Source: Bolinopsis microptera (taxonomy: Eukaryota > Ctenophora > Tentaculata > Lobata > Bolinopsidae). From it: a stretch of 64,000 nt of DNA. Position 1 is the stretch's first letter. Every line of letters starts with the position of its first letter. Where the stretch lies: assembly GCF_026151205.1 (NCBI RefSeq), contig NC_087074.1, forward strand, positions 5,394,001-5,458,000. The letters are read 5' to 3'. The notes under the pieces were generated by a model. The model saw nothing but the letters and a program-made list of their open reading frames with translations, was not told the DNA's origin and made no database searches. A program made the position numbers and the translations under genes. Positions 56,301 through 64,000 of the stretch are shown here, one piece after another.

Positions 56301-57124
56301 TAACAAAAACAGTTTAACAGTTGATAAAGATTATATTATTTAAGAAGGATAGTTGAATATGCTATACCAAACATTTAAAGTTCAAATATTCTATTTTGAA
56401 AGTTGGTTAATCTCACATCTTCTATTCAGAACAAATATGAAAAAGTTTTAAAATCCAGTGCAATATCTATTGGACAATATAGTTGTTATTTAAGAATAAT
56501 GTTTTTGAATTATGATTGATCTTTTCGACTTATAATCTGCTTTGTAGAGGAGATCGCATTCTCATCAGCTTCACCTGAAAACAGTTGGAGGTACAACAAG
56601 AATAAGAGTTCATTTTAGTTCATAACTTATATTGTTAGATTATATCAATGTATTGTTTTTGTATATTAGAAGTTACCTATATACTATGGTTTTCTCGAAA
56701 GTATTTCCTTGTATTTGACTTTCGTCAAGAAAGTACTGTTACTTTCGGTTCAAATGTTACTTGTTACTTGCTAACGTCATATGCTTGACGTGTTTAGAAT
56801 CTAGATGACAGGGGGGGGGGGGGGGGCACAGGGGGTGGGGTATTTCGGTCTTTGAACTTACTTACATCGAAGACAACTTGTTTACTTTTTGTTTCTTAAT
56901 AGAATCCTGTGCAATCTTTCCCGCGTTCAGGCGTCCTTTAGTTTTCGTTGTTTTATTAACTTTGAAATCGTACCTAAATTCTGATATCTAAGTTAAAATA
57001 AGCTGATGTTTTCTCAACTTGGTAGCAGCTTTTGTTTCTTTGTTTCAGACACTTCATCTCTTCGTATATACTTATATACCAATATGCAATATATACCTAC
57101 ACTTACGTATGTACCGCTAAAATG
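53399..57124. other. 3.7-kb intergenic region
   Basis: No gene supported. A 41-codon frame from ATG at 55036 (MAIFQGFLRVLRHYQERRF) is worth noting but has no context. Near 56812 lies a G homopolymer. The rest is AT-rich. Confidence 0.45.
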
Positions 57125-59756
57125 TTATTGTATTAAAAGATATTTGCATATATTTCTTGATATAAATGTTATGTAATGATATGTAATAATATTGTGAACT
57201 TTGTAGTGAACTGTGACTAGTTGTGTCAGTAGAATCTTACTCGGACATGGGAGGATAAGGGTATCGTAACTCCGCGTTTCTGTAGCTGATCCCTCACATT
57301 GTTCTCCACCGTGTTCAGGAGTAGGGTTGGTACAGGATCTAGTTCGGGTTTGTGTTCCTGTACCACACTCTGTACAACAACCGGGCCATTCTTCGAAATC
57401 AGTCCATCCACCATTCACAGGACATCCTTGTGTGTTGCATTCCCGAGTCTCAGTGCTACCTCCCTCACATTCTTTTCCACCGCGTTCAGGAGTAGGGTTT
57501 GTGCAGGTTCTAGTTCGGGTCTGTGTTCCTGTACCACATTCTGTACAACAACCGGGCCATTCTTCGAAATCAGTCCATCCACCATTCACAGGACATCCTT
57601 GTGTGTTGCATTCCCGAGTCTCAGTGCTACCTCCCTCACATTCTTTTCCACCGCGTTCAGGAGTAGGGTTTGTGCAGGATCTAGTTCGATTCTGTGTTCC
57701 TGTCCCACAATCTTCAGAACACTCAGACCAACCACCGAAATCACTCCATCCACCATCAACTGAAATATGTGGTTCTGATAGACAGTATTAGTAATACATA
57801 TTATAGTGATAGTATCATAGTTGTATATTGAAAACTTAACCAAATTATTGCAAATTCGCTCATTGCCAAATTAGAGCGGAATTTGAAATATTTCTCCACT
57901 TTAAACTTTTCCAAAGTTAAGAGATCGGTCCGATCTCTTAACTTTGGAAAACTTTAATTGCTTATCTTAAATGTGGATAGCGGAAATTGTAGCCTTAATC
58001 CTTTATGGTATTTGGGGATTGTTTTCATCTCCTTATTTTATAAATGTAAGTCCTTACCTGTCGATGGGAGGACTTTTCGGCAGTAAACAGTGGTATCTGC
58101 GGGGCTATCAGTCCAGATGATTTGTTTATTTGCTGACATCGAGCTCCATGGTGCTCCATCGGGGATATAGCCAGAGTTGCTGTAAGATGCTGCATATTTC
58201 CAGTTGTCTCCTTCAACAAAGTCCGCTTTCTCCCACCCATCATCAGCTGTATTTGAGCAACTCCAAGAGTTGTCAGTCATGAGAACATTGTCCCCTGCTG
58301 CATCTTCGACGGCGGCCATAATCCCATAACCCCCTCCTATGTTAACACATTTAATCCCTAGCACCTGAGTGGTCGAAGGAATGTTAAGAGTAGACACCTG
58401 GTCGTAGACCCCTTGCCCATCTACGTCTATCTGAACTCCATCAACCCAGAGTGTCATCTCATCGTCACAAACCACCTTCATCGTGAATTGTTGCTCTGAA
58501 ACGAGTAATTGCGGATAAAATGAGCTTATTAATGGTTATTATTGATATTTGCTCGGATTGCATAACATGGAAAATGAAGGAAATAAAGCTGTCGATAAGA
58601 AGAATTAAAATAATTTGATAAACTAACCTACACGATCATGAAATTAATAAGTAATCAACTAATTAACGCAGTTAACCTCCACATTTGAGATTTCTGCTGT
58701 TAACTCCTGCCATATCCTGAGGATTAGCACCGAACTCTTTGTTCTTCAGCCAGCACCGGGAGGTGGCTGGTCGGTGGGTGACTGAAACACAGCCAGTCTG
58801 GTCATCACACAATGCTGTACAGTCCTCTATGGACACCACGTTATCAACCTGAGATGTGGTTCGGGTCGAGAAGATGATTGGACTTTTGGTGTTATTTTCG
58901 AAAATGTTGGCTTGTTTTATCTTTACTGACGCTGTAATATGCCTAAACGTAGAAGACTTCAGTCGATAGTTCGATATCTCTCGAAATCAGTACCGCTCAG
59001 ATTATTAAATATATCATACCTGTTTGATGTCAGCTCCATTGAAATCGTAGCTTTCTTTAACACATCCCTCTTCGACTATAAAGATTCCGTGGTTATTATT
59101 AGAAGGACGATTGTCACAATGGGAGAAGATTTTTATTCCGGCTAGTAGCTTTAGATTGCTAATAGATTTTGTGCCTCAAAAAACAAATGTCCACTTACGA
59201 TTTAAGAGTCTTAGGTGTTGCTATAGAGTAAGATCAAGTTTTGTAATTTTTGAGTTGTCACCATGAAAAACAGGCCTTGTCAAATGCTCCAAGATCTACT
59301 TTATACTGTACATTATAACATTTAACCAAATCTCTGTAAAATCTTTTTGGGTTGCTTTCGAGCCGATACCCAGTAATTCGGGATAAAGGCGGTTATTAGT
59401 GTCCAATTAGCTAAGATTTATCGAATCGTTATTGCCGAGTACAGCTGCCTTCGGGTAGTGCTCCTTTGTCTATTACAATTGTAAATGAATGGGAAAAGCG
59501 AGCGACCGATTGTATTCTCCGTATAATTTTGCATTTGAGAACGGTCATTCAAATTAATATCATTTCTTTTTGGGAAAGAAAGATACTGGCAGCGGTCCAT
59601 TCTACCCTGACCCATGATTATGGGTTTGGTAAAATAGTTCACAATGCAATTTATTTTTTACTTAAAATATCAAAATATTTCCCTGTAAAATTGTAGCTAA
59701 CCTTCAGCATGAGCCAATAGAGAGAGGGCGAGGAGACAAAGCTGAGTGCGAATCAT
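57125..59756 (-). CDS. secreted Apple / galactose-binding-like / TSP1 x3 protein
   Basis: Four exons: 59702-59756, 58677-58925, 58058-58495, 57125-57759; all junctions GT-AG, phase 1, frame kept (~458 residues). Exon 1: signal peptide MIRTQLCLLALSLLAHA. Exon 2: a PAN/Apple-like module with IEDCTALCDDQTGCVSVTH, RCWLKN and a final LKCG. Exon 3: a beta-rich domain with FTMKVVCDDEMTLWVDGV, VLGIKCVNIGGGYGIMA and a DNSWSCS motif, like galactose-binding-like extracellular domains. Exon 4: three thrombospondin type 1 repeats (GGWTDFEEWPGC, CGTGTQTRTRTCTNPTPERG, ECNTQGCP). The second and third share nearly identical DNA. The last repeat lacks its final Cys and runs into an unrelated tail, so a further exon or a truncation is possible. 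Probably matrix or mucus. An acceptor-like aatgcag ends 6 nt before the ATG. Confidence 0.8.
57907..57951. repeat. perfect 22-bp hairpin, 1-nt loop
   Basis: ttttccaaagttaagagatcgg and its exact complement separated by one t, in the intron between exons 3 and 4 of the TSP1 gene. About 60 bp further, tatttggggattgttttcat resembles 62577-62600 next to the TIR element, so both may be remnants of one family. Confidence 0.85.
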
Positions 59757-60015
59757 CGAAGGCTGCATTCAAACAAACATATACTGGAATTAAAAATTAA
59801 GTTAAAATAAATTCCCGATATCATCTTCCCTTGAAGAAGACACTGACAATATTAAATGTATGCTAAGCAAGAAATTAATGCATAGAATTAGAGATGTAAG
59901 GTTGAAATTGATCGGTCATTGTTGTTAATTTGGATTATGAGCTGTAAGGGCTGCATATATCAAGACCATATTTGGCCGCAATTTTCTGGAGAGCTTTGAT
60001 ATAGATTATAATAAC

Positions 60016-60344
60016 TATAGCAGGAACCCGTCTAACTCTAGAGTGGTGTTCAGCAGATTAAAAGCAAATGGAAGGTGAATGACGGAGGAACCTATATCGA
60101 TAGAAGTAGAACAGGCAACTATGTAAAGAAGAGTTGACAGATTTCGTTTTTTTGTGATGACGAAATATCTCAAAGGTAGACAGTTTCCAGGCAGTCCGAT
60201 CACAAAGCAGGCAAAGAACCCGAACGCTAGCAAGCCATAATAAATTCTGTACATACATAAGTAGGTCAATATATGGAAAGTTTCTCGGACTACTTTATCA
60301 CAAACGTACGTTAAGACCTTTAAGAACTGAATAAAACTGATCAT
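60016..60344 (-). pseudogene. GPCR fragment joined to a MITE end
   Basis: The minus-strand frame encodes only TM1-TM2 of a class A-like receptor: YYGLLAFGFFACFVIGLPGN, then TKKRNLSTLLYIVACS and SSVIHLPFAFNLLN, very like the start of GPCR 3-type receptors. It then runs directly into TTLELDGFLL and a stop, which is the TIR of the MITE at 12319-12694 read backwards (tagcaggaacccgtctaac at ~60018). TM3-TM7 were not found on either side. A dead copy, or a receptor piece carried in an element. Confidence 0.7.
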
Positions 60345-60753
60345 TATTTAAAGCTGTGGCTCGGATCGCACTGGCCCACGGTTACTTTTATCTATTTATA
60401 ACCTAGGACACCGGTATAGTAGTAAAATAATTAATGAGGGAACAACTCATAAGCCGAGGCAGCGGGCTGATGGTTCGATGGTACCTAATTAAACGTTTAA
60501 ACGTGTAATTTTGATAAAATCGTAATACTATTTACTTAATCCGGCAAAGATAAATGTGTGCAGGAGCCATGAATACATTTATATAAGAATATAGGTGACC
60601 TTCACTTGTATCCTACAACGGGTGGACTCCTTAGTCGCCAACCTGTTACTTAGCCTCGATTAAAGTAGAGTTAGTGCCACAACAGCACAACTAATATCAA
60701 ATTTTATAAGTGCCTGAATTATTATAATTAAAATCGAGCTACAGATTCGAATA

Positions 60754-61908
60754 GGGTAAAGCACATAATTTTGTCATTTTTTGGCAATTTTCCGACTGTC
60801 TGATATAAACCATGGGTTTTAACCTCGTCTGAAATTCCGATTTAGATGAAACCTCCACCATGTTATAGTAGACAGTCTAGGCAAGTTCTAACACAAAAAT
60901 GATCGAAATTGCTGGGGTTGAAGATGTTCAAAAAAATTATTTTGAAAAAATGACAAAATTAGGTGACTTTACTTAATTTTGTCACCCCGAACGTAATTTT
61001 GTCACTTGAAGATTGTGCAAAAAGTAACCGTTTCTCGGTATTTTAGACTACCTGGATGCATCATTCGAGCGCTTTTTTACCAACATTGACCTCAAAAATC
61101 CCAAAGATATGATATTTTCATAGTTTTGTAGCTTGATGAAAAGATGACACTTTTTGGGTATCTAATCTTAGAAAATAGCCCCGAATGCCCCTGAAACCAC
61201 TGGCATCTTGAAAAACGATTGGTTCTAGGCCTAGGTTGAAATTTTCATGTCTGTAGATAGATCACTTGCTTAGTAATTTCATCAAATATTTTTTTAGTCA
61301 TTTTAGATTGAAAAAATCAGATTATCCACCTAATATTTCTCGGCGAAAATATGCTATTATAAGTGTTATGCTATTATAAGTGCCTTATACATATCCTATG
61401 GGCAAAAAAACTTCAGAATAGTTGTATAAGGCCATTTTCAACACAATCTGTGATTTACAAGAAATTTGAGAAAGGTCGATTTTTTTGACAAAATTAGGTA
61501 CTTTTGGCAAAATCGAACCTAATTTTGTCACCCTCTGTAACTTGAACAATCATTGCGCTAGAGACTTGAAAATTTGTACGTATACTTCTGCTGTAGAAGA
61601 TATTTGAAATATGCAATGGCATGAAGCTAGCTCAATTACTTTTGAAATAGCAATAAATCAAAATTTTGAAAATTCCTTAAGAAAACCTTAAGGATCTTAT
61701 TTATTTTTCGGGTTAACAGTTTCCCCTTCATTTTTGACACAGATGCAAAAGAGCTAGAAACTTAAACTTTGTACGAGCAGTTTCAGCAAAGTCTAAGCTT
61801 TCTTTTTATACACAATCCTTTTCTTTCAAGCTGAAATTCCGAGCCGAGGCAGTTTTTCAGAGCAAAATGACAAAATTAGGTACCCTGACAAAATTATGTG
61901 CCTTACCC
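60754..61908. mobile_element. 1.16-kb TIR element with internal ACAAAATTAGGT motifs
   Basis: Ends GGGTAA(A/G)GCACATAATTTTGTCA and complement, flanked by TA on both sides, as in Tc1/mariner-type insertions. Inside, tgacaaaattaggt or its complement recurs near 60950, 60980, 61485, 61530 and 61868. No transposase-like frame. Superfamily tentative. Confidence 0.65.
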
Positions 61909-61910
61909 TA

Positions 61911-62452
61911 AGGATAAATAGTTTTATAAGTATTAAGTAGTTAATATTCTTTATCAAATTAATTAAAGGTCTGGCCAATCCTTATTTAATAACCAATTTG
62001 TAATGAATAATAATTTTAATTAACCCTGCTGTGATTGGGTTTGATTTGTGATATGATAAAATAATATCTGTTAGTTTATCCAATAGAATATAGTATTGCG
62101 ATTACTGCATAAATCTTATCTGTAAAATTTAAATTAGTTATACAGCAGTGACCCACATATCCCCAAATTGCAAATTAAGATGATATAAGGGGTTTCACAA
62201 ATTCTTACTTAAAAGATTGATTACGTAATATGTGAACGACCCCTAACGCAAAATGAGAACGCTGCCAAATTCGGATTGAAATTATGCAAGTGTTTTTTCA
62301 TACATTTCTCGTCGATCTTTATTTATTTTTTCTAGTATCTCTGTTTTAAAAAATGCCAATTTTTCCCTATTGGTAAATTGCAGCTATTCATTTCTATATC
62401 CAATATCCATAACATTTCAACCAAATGTGCAATTTGTATAAAAATATAGAAT
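61911..62452. other. spacer between two TIR elements
   Basis: No gene seen. Includes gattacgtaatatgtgaacg near 62219, also found at 25169 inside the piggyBac-type element. Confidence 0.4.
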
Positions 62453-63119
62453 TACCTTACGAGACATATTTCATTTTATAATCGACATAATTCCGGTGAC
62501 CTAAATGATTTGGGGACGAAAATATGGGATTTGTTTCCGAAAACCACCGCATTTCGTACCCCAAATTAAATCATGGTATTTGGGGATTTTTTTCATTTCT
62601 TTATTTTACAAAAATAAAACCCAATATTTGAGAAAATCAATAAAATAAAATATGAAATTTGAAAAATTAGAAGTCAATTTCTTCTTGATCTTCTGGTTCA
62701 GGGACGTTTCTCTCTCCAGTGTAGTCCCAGGTGTAGGCACCTCTAACAAGCTGTTTCATCTTATAAGTAGTTTCTCCGGCGCCTTTGAAAGTTAGTTTTA
62801 ACTTGACTTCCAATCCTCCAGACGGAATAGGAGACCGCCGGTGTTTGTTATCCTCCACCACTCCCGAAATTTCTTAAAATCATTTTTATTTCATTCATGA
62901 TCGAATACTAGCTTTCATTTGTTAGATGAATCATATTTATAACTTAGTACTTACTATATTGATAGTAAATCGACTAAGTCATAATTAAAGAGAATACGTG
63001 AAAAATAATTTGGGGAAAATAATGATGCTGACCTAAATTTTGGTAGTCCGAAAATATGGTGTTTTTTTCGGAAAACCACCGACTTTCGTACCTTTTAAAT
63101 ATGTCTCGTAAGTTAGGTA
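62453..63119. mobile_element. TIR element with palindromes and small antisense ORF, copy 2
   Basis: Ends TACCTTACGAGACATATTT and AAATATGTCTCGTAAGTTAGGTA (a 4-bp extra near the right end). Two palindromic blocks (~62510-62565 and ~63045-63092) share cgaaaatatgg and ggaaaaccaccg. Between them an antisense frame (62667 to ~62873) contains RRSPIPSGGLEVKLKLTF and KMKQLVRGAY, homologous over ~55 residues with the frame in 31493-32388. Same layout, same TACCTTAC start, clearly diverged DNA: two members of one family. Product unknown. Confidence 0.65.
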
Positions 63120-63771
63120 GAATAATAGTGTCAGCCTTGTAAAAATCTAGGCTTTTGAGCGTAATACCTAAGGATGATGAATAATGGCTGAACATTGATT
63201 CTATCTCTGCAACTGAAACTCATTAGTGATTCGTCACGTCCGAGTCCACTGCAGTCATATCGCGTCTTTTACTCTCCAATTTGTCCTTTTCTTTGGCTGA
63301 TTTACACTGTCAGATTGTACAGAAAAAACTAAATTACTGATCTTCAAGACACGCCGTATAGACAAAAGACCTTTATCAGGATTATATTTCAAGGTCATAT
63401 TATCACATACAAACCCACCTAAGATAGTTTATGCTAATCGCCTCATTCAGAGATAATAATGCCGGAAATGCAGTGTATCGATGGTGTCCCGCTCTTTTTG
63501 AAACATTTCCGGCCGCTACCCCACCCTGGACAGTGTCCGCAGTCCGGATGAAGGATCATGAGTAATCTGGTAACAGGACGGCAGTTTTACTTTTTCCCCT
63601 CCCTAATATCCGGTGGACTAATATCTATTAAGGGGAAAATACTTTCCATGATCCGATGTTTCGAATTTAAGAGGCTAACTCAATTTCACGTCGGCTTCGA
63701 TCGGGTAATGGTATCTATTCATGAAAAAGGAGCCTTCCAGTGAGATCGTGATTAGATTTCACAGCCTCACA
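63120..63771. other. spacer, no gene seen
   Basis: No supported feature. Short ORFs only. Confidence 0.4.
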
Positions 63772-64000
63772 ATGTGGGTTAATAGGAGCGTGGAGATTAA
63801 ATCAGTGCGAACTGGTACGGTGAATCAACCTCTTCAGGCCACTCTGAGCCGTGCTGTCTACGAATTATCACTCTCGCTAGTTTGCTGCCACTGCGAGGTG
63901 GTGCTGCACACTGTGCTCTTCTACGGCATCCCGTTTAATGCTGCTTCATTATTATGCGTTAGTGTGAGTTTAGCTGTTTCGACTCTCCCGCTTTCCACGC
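63772..64000 (+). CDS. partial membrane-protein frame cut by window end
   Basis: Open from ATG at 63772 to the window end (76 codons). After a polar start (VNRSVEIKSVRTGTVNQPL) it has two hydrophobic stretches, VYELSLSLVCCHCEVVLHTV and FNAASLLCVSVSLAVSTLPL. The layout loosely recalls XK-related or other multipass proteins, but I cannot assign it. Start and completeness unknown. Confidence 0.3.
   Translation, partial: MWVNRSVEIKSVRTGTVNQPLQATLSRAVYELSLSLVCCHCEVVLHTVLFYGIPFNAASLLCVSVSLAVSTLPLST

Noticed and set aside
57299-57791. Two 154-codon + strand frames
   Set aside because: Repetitive antisense readings of the TSP1 exon.

Overview
This is a eukaryotic, metazoan window: genes are split by short GT-AG introns, spaced widely, and mixed with MITEs and minisatellites. 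The predicted GPCRs have sequence habits I associate with cnidarian, perhaps medusozoan, orphan receptors: TM2 with IAVCDL, TM3 ending in KYPLRT or KFPFRT, and TM7 with NPLLYWWR. I therefore favour a cnidarian. This is inference; no marker gene proves it. Composition is roughly 60-65% A+T, with scattered long G or C homopolymers.

Layout. 0-6 kb: a small single-pass membrane ORF, two paralogous intronless GPCR genes sharing near-identical tracts (gene conversion), and three MITEs. 7.7-21.6 kb: a segmental duplication in three units. Each unit has a secreted F-type-lectin-like gene (+ strand; 3, 2 and 2 domains). Units 2 and 3 also keep a convergent antisense gene whose last exon resembles TMEM268. 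A LINE fragment sits in unit 1 and a dated TTAA-type MITE in unit 3. 22.7-37.6 kb: one SLC35F6 transporter gene (- strand) whose ~11.7-kb last intron holds a 3-kb piggyBac-type element, a tRNA-Gly SINE, minisatellites, an H-type-lectin-like gene, a TIR element with a small ORF, and a third GPCR, the two nested genes being on the opposite strand. 38.2-40.1 kb: COMMD6-like and KDM8 (- strand). 41.1-53.4 kb: a + strand multi-exon gene I cannot name, with an antisense 1122-residue GPCR inside its large intron. 57.1-59.8 kb: a secreted Apple / galactose-binding-like / TSP1 protein. 60-63.1 kb: a broken GPCR joined to a MITE end and two more TIR elements. The window ends in a truncated membrane-protein ORF.

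Most interesting signals: (1) two diverged elements (31.5-32.4 and 62.5-63.1 kb) share TIR starts, long palindromes and a homologous ~55-residue antisense coding module I do not recognise; (2) nearly every gene start has a 3' splice-acceptor-like sequence 1-20 nt upstream of its ATG, as expected for spliced-leader trans-splicing or 5' UTR introns; (3) tandem repeats have amplified gene parts themselves: a splice acceptor in SLC35F6, the tail of a GPCR, and the N-terminus of another GPCR.

Exon coordinates were read by hand from splice consensus and reading-frame continuity; no alignment or transcript data were available.
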